DNA from: Anaerolineae bacterium
Lineage (GTDB): Bacteria; Chloroflexota; Anaerolineae; UBA4142; SHND01
Direction of reading: 5' to 3'
Length of the DNA stretch: 52,445 nucleotides
Assembly (NCBI GenBank): GCA_021463195.1
Contig: JAJTXZ010000028.1
Location: 1 to 52,445 of the forward strand
How positions within the stretch are numbered: the stretch's first letter is position 1; each line of letters begins with the position of its first letter. Shown one piece after another: positions 9,792-19,275 of the stretch. Under the pieces are notes generated by a model. It made no database searches. It saw nothing but the letters and a program-made list of their open reading frames with translations, and had not been told where the DNA came from. Position numbers and translations under genes: made by a program.

Positions 9792-9981
9792 CAGCGAAAC
9801 AAAAACTTTACGGATCACATATACCAAAAGCGCTATTGGTTATAAACGAGACCAAAAGGCGACGATTGCGGCGTTGGGTCTTCGCAAACTCGGTCAAACC
9901 GTTGAACGTCCGGATACGCCGTCGATTCGCGGCATGATTCATAAAGTGATTCATTTGGTGACGGTCCAAGTCAAGTCGTAA
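9775..9981 (+). CDS. rpmD: 50S ribosomal protein L30
   Basis: 68 residues. The core [25 protein letters not shown] and HKVIHLVTV match L30. The ATG at 9775 lies inside rpsE; starting there gives a 10-residue leader before the first beta strand, which is common in the family. L30 is a small protein of the 50S subunit near helix 38. Confidence 0.92.
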   Translation: MAAQINSETKTLRITYTKSAIGYKRDQKATIAALGLRKLGQTVERPDTPSIRGMIHKVIHLVTVQVKS

Positions 9982-10048
9982 TTTGAAATTTGAAATTTGA
10001 AATTCGCGCGCCAAAATGCCGAATTCGAATTTTCAATTTTGAATTTTT
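9981..10048. repeat. AATTTGAAATTTGAAATT word spacer
   Basis: Between rpmD and rplO the left half repeats TTTGAAA three times and the right half repeats its approximate complement (TTTTCAATTTTGAATTT). The two halves can fold back on one another imperfectly. This is the same architecture as the other spacers of the cluster, with a different word. Confidence 0.6.
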
Positions 10049-10056
10049 TAATCGCA

Positions 10057-10530
10057 ATGAAACTTTCTGATTTGCGTCCGGCGTCGGGCGCCACAAAAAA
10101 TAAAAAACGCAAAGGACGCGGAATTGCCGCCGGACAAGGCAAAACCGCCGGTCGCGGCACAAAGGGGCAGGGCGCGCGCGCGGGCGGCACCAAAGGACCG
10201 TATTTTGAAGGCGGTCAGCTGCCATTGGTGCGGCGTTTACCGCACGTGCGCGGCTTTACCAATATTTATCGGATTCCGTTTACAGTGGTAAATTTGGATA
10301 CGCTGGAGCAAGCGTTCGAGGTCAACGCGCAGATTACGCCGGAAATGCTGTTGCAGCGCGGCTTGATTGACAATACCGCGCGCGTCAAAGTGCTGGGTCG
10401 CGGCGAATTGACCAAAGCTTTGCAAGTGAGCGCGCACGCTTTTTCGGATACCGCCAAAGAAAAGATTGCGGCGGCGGGCGGCAGCGCAAGCGAATTGGCG
10501 TGGACGCGTCCGCCGCGTAAAGTGCGCTAA
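10057..10530 (+). CDS. rplO: 50S ribosomal protein L15
   Basis: 157 residues from ATG 10057 (MKLSDLRPASGATKNKKRKG). An upstream in-frame ATG at 9997 would add 20 residues translated from the spacer repeat and is rejected. The glycine- and basic-rich segment GRGIAAGQGKTAGRGTKGQ and FEGGQLPLVRRLP are diagnostic. L15 is a late-assembling 50S protein. It precedes secY as in most bacteria. Confidence 0.96.
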   Translation: MKLSDLRPASGATKNKKRKGRGIAAGQGKTAGRGTKGQGARAGGTKGPYFEGGQLPLVRRLPHVRGFTNIYRIPFTVVNLDTLEQAFEVNAQITPEMLLQRGLIDNTARVKVLGRGELTKALQVSAHAFSDTAKEKIAAAGGSASELAWTRPPRKVR

Positions 10531-10628
10531 ATTATCTCTGCGATGTTTTTTATTTCTCTCGCCTGATGCGCGACAGTGCGCACGCTAGGCGGTTAGAGAG
10601 ATAGAAAATCAAGAAAAGATTTCTAAAG

Positions 10629-11957
10629 ATGCTGGAAGCCATTCAAAATGCAATGCGGCTGCCGGATTTGCGGCGTAAAATTCTGTTTACGCTGTTTATT
10701 CTGGTCGTCTATCGTCTTGCGGCGCATATTCCTGTTCCGGGCGTCAATCTGGATGCGTTGGAGCAAGTCTTTAGTCCCTCGAACACAAGCGCGACAAGCG
10801 GCTTGTTGGGCGTGTTGGATATTTTTTCCGGCGGCGCGTTGTCCAACTTTTCGGTTGTGGCAATGGGCGTGTATCCATATATCACCGCTTCTATCATTAT
10901 TCAACTGATAACGCCGCTCATTCCGCAGTTGACGGCATTGCAAAAAGAGGGCGACCAAGGGCGCCGTCAACTCAATCGTTATACACATTGGCTCACGATT
11001 CCGCTGGCTTTGCTGCAAGGCATGGGACAGGCGTCCATTATGGCGAATACATCGCCGCCGGTTTTGCCGGGCTTTAACATGTTGAATATCGTCAATCCGC
11101 TGGCGCCGCAGTTCATTTCGACTTGGGCAATTCTGATTTCGATGACGGCTGGGACGATGTTTGCGCTGTGGTTGGGCGAATTGATTTCGGAACAGGGTAT
11201 CGGCAGCGGCGTTTCGATCATCATTTTCGGCGGCATCGTGGCGGCGATTCCGTCACGCGTCTTTCAGTTGGCGACGACAAACATTCCCGCGTTGTTCATT
11301 TTTATCGCCATCACCATTGTCACCGTCGTCGGCGTGGTTTATTTGCAAGAAGGGCAGCGCCGCATTCCGGTGCAATACGGCAAACGTCAGCGCGGGATGC
11401 GCATCTATGGCGGCGGCAGCACATATATTCCGCTGCGCGTCAACGCGGCGGGCATGATTCCGTTGATTTTCGCGCTCTCGATTTTGATTTTTCCCGGGCT
11501 CATCGCCGCGTTCTTTCAAAATTCAAGTATCGAATGGCTGCGTAATTTCGCCACGACGATTGTGCAGTTGTTTGACCAGCGCGGCTGGTTGTACGCGGTG
11601 ACGTATTTTGTGATGGTGATTGTGTTTACGTTCTTTTATACCTTTATCGTCTTTCAGCAGCAAAATCTATCTGAAACGCTGCAAAATCAGGGCGGGTTTA
11701 TTCCCGGCATTCGTCCCGGTCCGCAGACGACGCGCTATTTGAACGGGGTCGTCATGCGTATCACCATCATCGGCGCGCTGGGGTTGGGTATTATCGCGCT
11801 CTTGCCTTTTCTGGAACGGTTTATTTCGGGGACGGATACACAGACATTTATCGTCTCCAGCACCGGATTGTTGATTGTGGTCGGTGTCGTTTTGGATACG
11901 ATGAAGCAATTGGAGGCGCAGCTGATGATGCGTCATTACGAGGGCTTTATCAAGTAG
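10629..11957 (+). CDS. secY: Protein translocase subunit SecY
   Basis: 442 residues, full length. About ten hydrophobic segments can be traced, with the SecY signatures PVPGVNLDAL near the N-terminus, YPYITASIIIQL, the EQGIGSGVSIIIFGGIV motif and the cytoplasmic loop GKRQRGMRIYGGGSTYIPLRVN. SecY is the channel of the general secretion pathway in the inner membrane and will serve the lepB substrates and the secreted proteins of this window. The 98-base upstream spacer has an AGAGAGATAGAAAATC repeat. Confidence 0.97.
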   Translation: MLEAIQNAMRLPDLRRKILFTLFILVVYRLAAHIPVPGVNLDALEQVFSPSNTSATSGLLGVLDIFSGGALSNFSVVAMGVYPYITASIIIQLITPLIPQLTALQKEGDQGRRQLNRYTHWLTIPLALLQGMGQASIMANTSPPVLPGFNMLNIVNPLAPQFISTWAILISMTAGTMFALWLGELISEQGIGSGVSIIIFGGIVAAIPSRVFQLATTNIPALFIFIAITIVTVVGVVYLQEGQRRIPVQYGKRQRGMRIYGGGSTYIPLRVNAAGMIPLIFALSILIFPGLIAAFFQNSSIEWLRNFATTIVQLFDQRGWLYAVTYFVMVIVFTFFYTFIVFQQQNLSETLQNQGGFIPGIRPGPQTTRYLNGVVMRITIIGALGLGIIALLPFLERFISGTDTQTFIVSSTGLLIVVGVVLDTMKQLEAQLMMRHYEGFIK

Positions 11958-11967
11958 AGACGGTGGA

Positions 11968-12735
11968 ATGCAGGCGGGCGCGCGGCGCAAGCCCGACGCG
12001 CCGTCAGCCAAAACATCAACGGCGATGGCTAAAGTGAAACGGTCGTTTAACAATCGCACATGTGAAGCGCCTTATCTGATTTTTTTGGGACCGCCGGGTT
12101 CGGGCAAAGGCACTCAAGCGGAAAAATTACATCAAAGCTTTCGTCTCGTTCAGCTCTCAACCGGCAATCTGTTTCGCGAACACATTAAAAATGAAACGCC
12201 GCTCGGACTCAAGGTCAAATCTATTCTAGCCAAAGGCGAATTGGTGCCGGACGATTTGACTGTGCAAATGGTTGTAGACCGTCTTGACAAGCCGGATACA
12301 ATCATGGGCGTTGTGTTTGACGGTTTTCCACGCACGCGCGATCAGGCATTGGCGTTGCACCAGCGGCTGGATGAAAAAGCCAAGTGTATCACGGCAGCGG
12401 TCTCGTTCAGGATAACGGACGATGAAATCGTCGAACGCTTGAGCGCGCGACGAACTTGTCCGAAAGATAATAGTGTCTTTAATCTGAAAAGCAATCCGCC
12501 GAGAGAAAATGACAAGTGCGATTTATGCGGCACGACATTGCTTAGGCGGGATGATGATATGCCGGAGGTGATTCGGCATCGTTTGCAAGTGTATCGTCAA
12601 CAAACCGAGCCGCTGATTGAATTTTATCGCGAGCAGGATATGTTGATTGATATTGACGCGACGCGTTCGATTCAAGAAATCGAAGCGCAACTGGATGAAT
12701 GGATGCCAATGTTCATCTACAACGCAAACTCATAA
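11968..12735 (+). CDS. adk: Adenylate kinase
   Basis: 255 residues from the ATG 10 bases after secY. The P-loop GPPGSGKGTQAEKL, the AMP-binding STGNLFREHI and the DGFPRTRDQA motif are all present. The LID holds C-x2-D and C-x2-C around residues 170-190, consistent with a metal-binding LID. The first 35 residues are not conserved, so translation might start at the ATG at 12025; no good ribosome-binding site decides it. The enzyme interconverts ATP + AMP and 2 ADP. Its place between secY and map is standard. Confidence 0.94.
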   Translation: MQAGARRKPDAPSAKTSTAMAKVKRSFNNRTCEAPYLIFLGPPGSGKGTQAEKLHQSFRLVQLSTGNLFREHIKNETPLGLKVKSILAKGELVPDDLTVQMVVDRLDKPDTIMGVVFDGFPRTRDQALALHQRLDEKAKCITAAVSFRITDDEIVERLSARRTCPKDNSVFNLKSNPPRENDKCDLCGTTLLRRDDDMPEVIRHRLQVYRQQTEPLIEFYREQDMLIDIDATRSIQEIEAQLDEWMPMFIYNANS

Positions 12736-12761
12736 CGTTTTCATTCACGCGTCAGGCAATC

Positions 12762-13577
12762 ATGTACGAGGAACAGCATCAACGCATGCCGGTGGAAATT
12801 AAATCTAAAAAAGAATTGGATTTGATGCGCGCGGCAGGCAAAATTGTGGCGGAAGTTTTGAGCGCGATGGACGCGCACGCCAAACCCGGTGTCACCACCG
12901 GCGAATTGGAAAAGCGCGCGCGCGCGATTTTGGAAAAATACGGCGCCACATCGCCTTTTCTCGGTTATCCAAACGCTAAACGCAATTTACCGCCTTTTCC
13001 GGGTTGGATTTGCGCGTCGGTGAACGATGAAATCGTGCATGGCATCCCGCGCGCGAAACGCGTTCTATATGACGGCGACCTTTTAAAAATTGATGTGGGC
13101 GCGTTTTATGGCGGCTTTATTGGCGATTCGGCATGGACGTTCGCGATTGGCGATGTCAGCGCGCAAGCGCGCCGCCTAATGCAAGTGACCGAAGCGGCTT
13201 TATATCAAGGTATCGCCCAAGTTCAGTTGAACAAACGGCTGTGGGATGTGATTGCGGCGATTCAAACCCAAGTCGAGTCCAACGATTTTACCGTGATACG
13301 CGAGTATCAGGGTCACGGCGTGGGGCGCCAGATGCACGAAGAGCCGAGCATCCCAAATTTTTTGGATAAAGAATTTGACAAACGTCCGACCAACATCGCT
13401 TTGAAAGCGGGGATGACGATCGCCATTGAGCCGATGGTAGTCACCGGCAAATGGGATACCAAAGTGCTGGGCGATAAATGGACCGTCGTGACCAAAGATC
13501 ATGGCTTGGCGGCGCATTACGAACATACCGTCGCGGTAACGGATAACGGACCAGAAATTTTGACCTTGTGGAAGTAA
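12762..13577 (+). CDS. map: Methionine aminopeptidase, type I
   Basis: 271 residues from ATG 12762. Signatures include [15 protein letters not shown] (metal-binding aspartates), [17 protein letters not shown] (His ligand) and the C-terminal EPMVV and HYEHTVAVT segments. The enzyme removes the initiator methionine from nascent proteins. The frame is open to 12699, but that region overlaps adk; an internal start at 12786 ([11 protein letters not shown]) is also possible. infA, which often follows map, is not found here. Confidence 0.95.
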   Translation: MYEEQHQRMPVEIKSKKELDLMRAAGKIVAEVLSAMDAHAKPGVTTGELEKRARAILEKYGATSPFLGYPNAKRNLPPFPGWICASVNDEIVHGIPRAKRVLYDGDLLKIDVGAFYGGFIGDSAWTFAIGDVSAQARRLMQVTEAALYQGIAQVQLNKRLWDVIAAIQTQVESNDFTVIREYQGHGVGRQMHEEPSIPNFLDKEFDKRPTNIALKAGMTIAIEPMVVTGKWDTKVLGDKWTVVTKDHGLAAHYEHTVAVTDNGPEILTLWK

Positions 13578-13629
13578 AAACGGGATTTGGATGTGGACGC
13601 GCGTCGCGTACGCGCAGGGAGTGGCAAGC

Positions 13630-13743
13630 ATGAAAGTGAAACCATCAGTAAAAAAGCGTTGTGAAAAGTGCAAGATAATTCGTCGCAAGGGAATTGTGCG
13701 CATCGTGTGCCAAAACCCCAAGCATAATCAGCGGCAAGGGTAA
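13630..13743 (+). CDS. rpmJ: 50S ribosomal protein L36
   Basis: 37 residues, too short for a usual ORF cutoff. It reads [20 protein letters not shown], then [17 protein letters not shown], and is a textbook zinc-type L36: C-x2-C, then a Cys and a His completing the site. It lies between map and rpsM, its usual place. L36 contributes to late 50S assembly near the peptidyl transferase ring. Confidence 0.96.
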   Translation: MKVKPSVKKRCEKCKIIRRKGIVRIVCQNPKHNQRQG

Positions 13744-13835
13744 TCGCGTATCGCAAGTCGCGTATCGCAAAGCGCCGAAAACATTTGATCACGCGCGCTC
13801 AGCTATAAGCGATATGCGCTTCGCTCGGAGGAACA

Positions 13836-14219
13836 ATGGCTCGTATTGCAGGAGTTGACCTGCCTCGACAAAAACGCGTGGATATCGCGCTGCGCTATAT
13901 TTACGGCGTCGGTCCAACGCGCTCAAATGAAATTTTGGACAAGGCGCAAGTCGCGCCCGAAATTCGCGTCAAAGATTTGTCCGAAGCCGAAGTCAGTCGC
14001 ATTCGTTCGGTCATTGACCGCGATTATAAAGTCGAAGGCGATTTGCGGCGCGAAGTGGCGTTGAATATCAAACGCCTTCAGGAAATCGGCTCGTATCGCG
14101 GCTTGCGCCATCGTCGCAATTTGCCGGCGCGTGGACAGCGCACGCGCACCAACGCGCGCACGAAACGCGGCACCAAAAAGACGGTCGCTGGTCGCAAGAA
14201 ATCCAAGGCAAAGAAGTAA
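13836..14219 (+). CDS. rpsM: 30S ribosomal protein S13
   Basis: 127 residues. It begins [20 protein letters not shown] and carries the helix-two-turns-helix region and the C-terminal [20 protein letters not shown] basic tail that contacts P-site tRNA. A GGAGG site lies 7 bases before the ATG. S13 bridges the subunits via L5. The upstream spacer (13744-13835) contains repeated TCGCGTATCGCAA words. Confidence 0.97.
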   Translation: MARIAGVDLPRQKRVDIALRYIYGVGPTRSNEILDKAQVAPEIRVKDLSEAEVSRIRSVIDRDYKVEGDLRREVALNIKRLQEIGSYRGLRHRRNLPARGQRTRTNARTKRGTKKTVAGRKKSKAKK

Positions 14220-14227
14220 TTCAAGTA

Positions 14228-14286
14228 AAAAGCTAAAAGTAAAGCGCAAGCTGGCTCTATGCTTTTCATCTGGACTTTTAGCTTTT
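14228..14286. repeat. Spacer hairpin of the AAAAGCTAAAAGT word family
   Basis: AAAAGCTAAAAGT (14228-14240) pairs perfectly over 13 bp with ACTTTTAGCTTTT (14274-14286). The same 13-mer pair is found at 42508/42541 and a 12-bp version at 42095/42119, about 28 kb away, next to an unrelated gene. Related words fill the rplX-rplE spacer (6650-6735). Confidence 0.8.
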
Positions 14287-14298
14287 AACTTTTTCATT

Positions 14299-14706
14299 AT
14301 GGCTGACGAAAAACAAGCGCCGCGCCGCCCCCGTTCCGGACGGCGCAAAGAAAAGAAAAATATTCCATTGGGCATTGCGACGGTCAACGCGTCGTTCAAC
14401 AATACGCTCATCACCATCGCCGATCCGCAAGGCAATATCCTGGCGCAAGGCAGCGCCGGCGCCAGCGGCTTTCGCGGTTCGCGCAAAAGCACGCCCTTTG
14501 CCGCCGGCATCGCCGCGCAAAATGCGGCGCGTCAAGCGATGGAACAGGGGATGCGCGAAGTGGACGTGCGCGTCATTGGGCCTGGACCGGGACGCGAGTC
14601 GGCCGTGCGTTCGTTGCAAAATGCCGGCTTGAAAGTGCGCTCCATTACCGACATGACGCCGATCCCGCACAACGGCTGCCGCCCGCCCAAGAAACGTAGA
14701 GTGTAA
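14299..14706 (+). CDS. rpsK: 30S ribosomal protein S11
   Basis: 135 residues from ATG 14299 ([20 protein letters not shown]). The longer open frame back to 14131 runs through rpsM and the spacer and is rejected. Core motifs are [30 protein letters not shown] and the end [16 protein letters not shown]11 sits on the platform at the E site and forms a pair with S18. The order rpsM-rpsK-rpsD-rpoA-rplQ is the standard alpha operon. Confidence 0.97.
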   Translation: MADEKQAPRRPRSGRRKEKKNIPLGIATVNASFNNTLITIADPQGNILAQGSAGASGFRGSRKSTPFAAGIAAQNAARQAMEQGMREVDVRVIGPGPGRESAVRSLQNAGLKVRSITDMTPIPHNGCRPPKKRRV

Positions 14707-14794
14707 TGCAGTATACAGTCATCAGCGTCAAGCAGCTGTCAAGCATAAACTGCGCACTGATAACTACTCACTGCCAAATGACCACTGGAGAACT

Positions 14795-15430
14795 ATGGCT
14801 CGATATATTGGCCCTGTCTGCAAATTATGCCGCCGTGAAGGCGAAAAATTATATTTAAAGGGTGAACGTTGTTTCACCCCCAAATGCGCGATTGAAAAAC
14901 GCAATCAGCCGCCCGGACAACACGGCAACGCACGCACATTTCGCAAAAAAGTGAGCGATTATGGCATCCAACTGCGCGAAAAGCAAAAAGCGCGCCGCAT
15001 CTATGGCGTGTTGGAGCGTCAATTTCGGCGCTATTACGCGGATTCCACGCGGCGCAGCGGCGTCACCGGCGCGGTTTTGCTCCAATATTTGGAATCGCGT
15101 CTCGACAATGTGGTGTTCCGACTCGGCTTTGCGAGTTCGCGCAAACAAGCGCGTCAACTGATTGATCACGGTCACTTTACGGTCAATAGCAAAAAAGTGA
15201 CTGTGCCGTCCTTTTTGGTTAAACCCGGCGACAAAATCGCGGTGGCGGAACGCAGCCGCAAGAGCCAATACTTTGTCGAAATGGACAAGGAGCTCAAAAG
15301 CGCGCGCACACCGGGCTGGCTTTCGGTGGATGCCCGTCAACTTAGCGGCAACGTCTTGAACCTGCCCTCACGCGAACAAATTGACACGCCGCTCAAAGAG
15401 CAGTTGATTATTGAATTTTACAGCCGATAA
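14795..15430 (+). CDS. rpsD: 30S ribosomal protein S4, zinc-binding type
   Basis: 211 residues. The N-terminus [20 protein letters not shown] followed by two more cysteines (RCFTPKC) is the four-cysteine zinc form of S4. The S4 RNA-binding domain is visible as [30 protein letters not shown]4 is a primary 16S binder and, in E. coli, represses the alpha operon; no leader structure can be claimed here. Confidence 0.97.
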   Translation: MARYIGPVCKLCRREGEKLYLKGERCFTPKCAIEKRNQPPGQHGNARTFRKKVSDYGIQLREKQKARRIYGVLERQFRRYYADSTRRSGVTGAVLLQYLESRLDNVVFRLGFASSRKQARQLIDHGHFTVNSKKVTVPSFLVKPGDKIAVAERSRKSQYFVEMDKELKSARTPGWLSVDARQLSGNVLNLPSREQIDTPLKEQLIIEFYSR

Positions 15431-15529
15431 GGTAAAGGATGAGGGCAGAGAGGCGCAGGATGAAGCGGATGGTTGAATCGCGATTTCATCCTCTCGTCTT
15501 TCGTCTTCCGCCTTCGTTTCACGGAGGTC

Positions 15530-16525
15530 ATGTTGTTAGACATTTTTCCAAAAATCGAAGCCGAAGCGATTAGCAAAAATTATGGCAAGTTCGTCATTGG
15601 TCCGTTGGAAAGCGGCTATGGCGTAACTTTGGGCAATGCCCTGCGTCGTGTGTTGCTCTCATCGCTGCCGGGCGCGGCGGTGACTTCGATCAAAATTGAT
15701 GGCGTACATCACGAATTCACGCCTATTCCAAACGCCAAAGAAGACACTACACAGCTTATTTTGAACGTCAAACAGCTGCGAATGAAAATGCACGGCGACG
15801 AAGGTCCAGTGCGTCTTATGTTGGAAGCGCGCGGTAAAGGCGTGGTAACCGCCGCCGATATCCAAGCGCCCGCGCAAGTCGAAATCATCAATCCCGATTT
15901 GCAGTTGTTCACCTTGGACTCGGATGATGCCGCCTTTGCGATGGATTTGACGGTCAATCGCGGCAAAGGGTATCAACCGGCGGAAAGCGGCGGAAAACTT
16001 TCTATTGATGAAATTCCGGTGGACGCGATTTTCAGCCCCGTGCGCAAAGCCAATTTTCGCGTCGAACGCGCGCGCGTCCAACAAATGACCAATTTCGATT
16101 CACTCGTGATGGAAGTGTGGACCGACGGCTCGATTACGCCGCGCGAAGCATTGACCGATTCCGCTAAACTATTGGTGAAATTATTGGGCATGGTCGCGGG
16201 CTTTGCGGGCGAAGAAGCGATCGAGACGACAACCGAATCGGAAATTCCGAGCCGCATTTACGAGACGCCGATTGAAGAACTCGAACTTTCAGTGCGCGCG
16301 TACAACTGTTTGAAACGCGCTAGCATTACCAAAGTTGGCGAAATTCTTGAAAAATTGAAAAAGGGGCGCGAAGAGCTTTTAACCATCCGCAATTTCGGTC
16401 AAAAGTCACTCGACGAATTGATGGAACGCCTCGAGCAAAAGGGTTATCTGGAGGCGATTCAGCCGCCGCCCGACCTTGTCTTGTCGGACGATGGCGCCGC
16501 TTCCCCCGACGCAATCGAAGAGTAA
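15530..16525 (+). CDS. rpoA: DNA-directed RNA polymerase subunit alpha
   Basis: 331 residues from ATG 15530, preceded by GGAGGT 5 bases upstream; the open frame back to 15473 is spacer. The alpha-NTD (about 1-235) has the motif FVIGPLESGYGVTLGNALRRVLLSSLPG. The alpha-CTD (about 255-315) has ELELSVRAYNCLKRASI and the HhH segment FGQKSLDELMERL. Alpha dimerises to start polymerase assembly and its CTD contacts UP elements and activators. Confidence 0.97.
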   Translation: MLLDIFPKIEAEAISKNYGKFVIGPLESGYGVTLGNALRRVLLSSLPGAAVTSIKIDGVHHEFTPIPNAKEDTTQLILNVKQLRMKMHGDEGPVRLMLEARGKGVVTAADIQAPAQVEIINPDLQLFTLDSDDAAFAMDLTVNRGKGYQPAESGGKLSIDEIPVDAIFSPVRKANFRVERARVQQMTNFDSLVMEVWTDGSITPREALTDSAKLLVKLLGMVAGFAGEEAIETTTESEIPSRIYETPIEELELSVRAYNCLKRASITKVGEILEKLKKGREELLTIRNFGQKSLDELMERLEQKGYLEAIQPPPDLVLSDDGAASPDAIEE

Positions 16526-16561
16526 GAACCGCCTCATGGGGCGTGTGGAGACGATACAGAA

Positions 16562-16930
16562 ATGCCGCATCAAATTGCCGGACGTCATCTGGGCCGCAAC
16601 AGCGCGCAGCGCAAAGCGCTTTTTCGGGGCCTCGTGACCCAAGTGATTCAATACGAACGCATCGAGACGACCGAAGCCAAAGCCAAAGCTGTGCGCGGCG
16701 ATGTCGAAAAAGTCATCGGTTACGCGAAACGCGGCGACGTGCATTCGCGCCGTCTCGCGCTGCGCGTCGTCCAAGATAAAAAAACCGTAGAAAAATTGTT
16801 CGACAAAATCGGTCCGCGCTTTAAAGACCGCAATGGCGGTTATACGCGCATCATCAAACTCGGCCCGCGCAGAGGTGACGCCGCCGAGATGGTCTTGTTG
16901 GAATTGGTGGAACGCGAAGAAGCGGAATAA
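16562..16930 (+). CDS. rplQ: 50S ribosomal protein L17
   Basis: 122 residues with the family signature [20 protein letters not shown] and [22 protein letters not shown]. It ends the alpha operon block. L17 lies at the bottom of the 50S subunit near the tunnel exit. A 36-base gap separates it from rpoA. Confidence 0.96.
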   Translation: MPHQIAGRHLGRNSAQRKALFRGLVTQVIQYERIETTEAKAKAVRGDVEKVIGYAKRGDVHSRRLALRVVQDKKTVEKLFDKIGPRFKDRNGGYTRIIKLGPRRGDAAEMVLLELVEREEAE

Positions 16931-16999
16931 TTCGCGCTTTCGCAAAGCGCAATCGCGTGAATAAAAAGCGATGGGCGCTGCGCGCAAACCCTACGCGTT

Positions 17000-17758
17000 A
17001 TGCACTTGCTCGCCATTTTAGAATATGATGGGACCGAGTTTCAAGGGTTCCAAATTCAAAAAAATGGTCGAACGGTCCAAGCTGAATTGGAGCGCGCGCT
17101 CGTCGAATTTCTGCCGCAAGCGGAACGTAAAACCGGACGCGTGAAAACGGTTGGCGGCGGGCGGACTGACGCCGGAGTGCATGCGCACGGACAGACCGCT
17201 TCTTTTCAACTAGGCTGGACGCGTGATTTAGAAACGCTTCGGCGCGCGTTAAACGCAAAATTACCAAACGATATTTTTGTGCGCCGCTTGACGCAAACGC
17301 CGGAAAAATTTTCGGCGCGTTATGCCGCACTCGGGCGGACGTACGAATACCATGTCTGGAATCATCCCGAACGCTCGGTTTTTCGGACGCGGTTCGCGCA
17401 TTGGATTCCCGAAGCGTTGGATACAATGGCGATGGCGCAAGCGGCGCGGCGCCTTCAAGGCGCGCACGATTTCAGCGCGTTTGGCACGCCGCCGCAAGGC
17501 AATAATCCAGTGCGTCACGTGCGGCGCGCCGAGGTCGCCCGCGCGGACAGTGAAATTATTTTCACGTTCGAAGCCAACGCCTTTTTATATCGAATGGTGC
17601 GCCGCATGGTCGGCACATTATTATTGGTCGGACGCGGCGCAATGCCGCCCGATGAAATAATTAAAGTAATGCAGCGCAAACGGCGCGCGGGCTTTTCCGC
17701 TCCACCGCAAGGTTTGCGCTTGATGAAAATACAGTACGCCTTTGAGAATGCAACATAG
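17000..17758 (+). CDS. truA: tRNA pseudouridine(38-40) synthase TruA
   Basis: 252 residues. The catalytic aspartate lies in GGGRTDAGVHAHGQ. N-terminal YDGTEFQGFQIQ and the later FLYRMVRRMVGTLLLVGRG motif are family signatures. TruA converts uridines 38-40 in the anticodon arm to pseudouridine. Its place between rplQ and rplM-rpsI is common in Gram-positive-like gene orders. Confidence 0.95.
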   Translation: MHLLAILEYDGTEFQGFQIQKNGRTVQAELERALVEFLPQAERKTGRVKTVGGGRTDAGVHAHGQTASFQLGWTRDLETLRRALNAKLPNDIFVRRLTQTPEKFSARYAALGRTYEYHVWNHPERSVFRTRFAHWIPEALDTMAMAQAARRLQGAHDFSAFGTPPQGNNPVRHVRRAEVARADSEIIFTFEANAFLYRMVRRMVGTLLLVGRGAMPPDEIIKVMQRKRRAGFSAPPQGLRLMKIQYAFENAT

Positions 17759-17816
17759 CCCATGAGGGGCGTCGTAACGCGCGGCGCAGCCGCGCAAGGA
17801 TGGAGACTTAGCGCAA

Positions 17817-18251
17817 ATGAAAACGTTTCAGGCGAAACCGGCCGAGGTCAAACGCGAATGGTATGTGGTGGATGCCGAGGGCAAAACGCTCGGGCGTCTT
17901 GCCAGCCAAATCGCGCACGTCCTGACCGGCAAACACAAACGCATTTATACGCCGGGCGTTGACACCGGCGATTTTATCATCGTCATCAATGCCGCCAAAT
18001 TTGTGGTGACCGGCAACAAGATGGAAGAAAAATTTTATACGCGGCACTCGCAATATCCGGGCGGTTTTCGCAAAACCATCTTGCGCGAGCAGTTGGTGAC
18101 GCATCCCGAGATTGTGATTCAAAAAGCGGTCTGGGGCATGATGCCGCATAATCGGTTGGGACGCCAGCAACTAAAGAAAATGAAAATTTATACGCGGGCG
18201 ACGCATCCCCACGCGGCGCAGCAGCCCAAAGTTTTGGAGGTAAAAGCGTAA
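17817..18251 (+). CDS. rplM: 50S ribosomal protein L13
   Basis: 144 residues. Signatures are [37 protein letters not shown] and the [18 protein letters not shown] helix. L13 is an early 50S assembly protein. It is separated from rpsI by a single base, the usual pairing. Confidence 0.97.
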   Translation: MKTFQAKPAEVKREWYVVDAEGKTLGRLASQIAHVLTGKHKRIYTPGVDTGDFIIVINAAKFVVTGNKMEEKFYTRHSQYPGGFRKTILREQLVTHPEIVIQKAVWGMMPHNRLGRQQLKKMKIYTRATHPHAAQQPKVLEVKA

Positions 18252-18252
18252 C

Positions 18253-18651
18253 ATGGCAGCGACAGGCAAATATTACGAAGGCATCGGTCGCCGCAAGAGC
18301 GCGACCGCGCGCGTGCGGATTTACGCGGGGCAGGGCAGTTTTCTCGTGAACGAACGTCCGGTCGAAGAATATTTCCCGCGCCCCTTGTGGATGCAAATGA
18401 TGCGCGAACCGTTGCGCGCGACGCAGAATGAGGGACGCTTTACGATTTCCGCCAAAGTGATGGGCGGTGGCCCTTCGGGTCAGGCCGCAGCGGTGCAACT
18501 CGGACTTGCCCGCGCGCTCGTCGCGGCGGATGAAAATTTCAAAAAGCAGCTGCGCGCCACCAATCTTTTGACGCGCGATCCGCGCGAAAAAGAGCGCAAA
18601 AAGCCCGGTTTGAAAAAGGCGCGCAAAGCCAAACAATACACCAAACGCTAA
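18253..18651 (+). CDS. rpsI: 30S ribosomal protein S9
   Basis: 132 residues. It starts with the S9 pattern YYEGIGRRKSATARVRIYAG and ends in the extended basic tail KKPGLKKARKAKQYTKR, whose final arginine or lysine contacts P-site tRNA. It follows rplM immediately and is the last ribosomal protein gene of the block. Confidence 0.97.
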   Translation: MAATGKYYEGIGRRKSATARVRIYAGQGSFLVNERPVEEYFPRPLWMQMMREPLRATQNEGRFTISAKVMGGGPSGQAAAVQLGLARALVAADENFKKQLRATNLLTRDPREKERKKPGLKKARKAKQYTKR

Positions 18652-18715
18652 TCAAATATTGATCGCGAAACAAAAAGTTCTTTTGTTCCGCGATTTATTT
18701 TTAAGGAGGCAGAAA

Positions 18716-19204
18716 ATGGCCGAGCCCAAAGACCAAGATAAAATATACGTTCCTAGCGCAGGCGAACAACGCGACGCGTACAACGCCTGGCAAATGGCGC
18801 AGGCGCAATTAAAGAACGCGGAAAAGATGTCCGCCGATGCGACCAGCCCCGAGCTGCGTGTGGCGGCATTGAATGCCGTTCACGCCGCGCAGGCGGAAAT
18901 CAAGCGCGTGCGCGAAAAATATGGACGCATCCTCGATTGGCAGCAGGCGGAAGCGGCGAAAAAGGAACACGAAGCCGCAAGCGCCGCGCCCGCCGTCGAA
19001 CAATCCGCGCCGGTCGCGGCAGCGCCCGCTGCGCCGACTGTGAAAAAACATGTCGTCCAAAAAGGCGAATCGCTTTCGTTAATCGCGAAACAATATTATG
19101 GCGACATCCATAAATGGAAGCAGCTGTACGAAGCTAACAAAGCGTTGATTGGCGATAATCCCGACCGCATCCAACCGGGCCAAGAATTGGTCATTCCGGA
19201 TTGA
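18716..19204 (+). CDS. LysM domain protein
   Basis: 162 residues from ATG 18716, which has a strong AAGGAGG site 7 bases upstream; the open frame to 18659 lacks one. Residues 1-85 are helical and charged, then an A/P-rich linker (about 88-112) leads to a C-terminal LysM domain (VVQKGESLSLIAKQYYGDIHKWKQ to PGQELVIPD). LysM modules usually bind peptidoglycan, yet there is no signal peptide, so the protein may be cytoplasmic, as in the BON/LysM (YgaU-like) group. It is the last gene before the terminator. The family is clear; the function is not. Confidence 0.85.
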   Translation: MAEPKDQDKIYVPSAGEQRDAYNAWQMAQAQLKNAEKMSADATSPELRVAALNAVHAAQAEIKRVREKYGRILDWQQAEAAKKEHEAASAAPAVEQSAPVAAAPAAPTVKKHVVQKGESLSLIAKQYYGDIHKWKQLYEANKALIGDNPDRIQPGQELVIPD

Positions 19205-19243
19205 ATTTAAACCGTCGCGTAATCGCAGCCAAATAAAAAAATC

Positions 19244-19275
19244 GCGCCAACCGAAAACGGTCGGCGCTTTTTTTT
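19244..19275. terminator. Bidirectional Rho-independent terminator
   Basis: GCGCCAACCG (19244-19253) pairs with CGGTCGGCGC (19258-19267) around an AAAA loop with one A/C mismatch, followed by eight T. On the other strand the stem is followed by the complement of an A-run (19237-19241). It can stop both the ribosomal/LysM transcript and the convergent UROD-like gene. Confidence 0.9.

Noticed and set aside
13578-13629. A very short infA
   Set aside because: The gap is 52 bases, too short for the 72-residue IF1.
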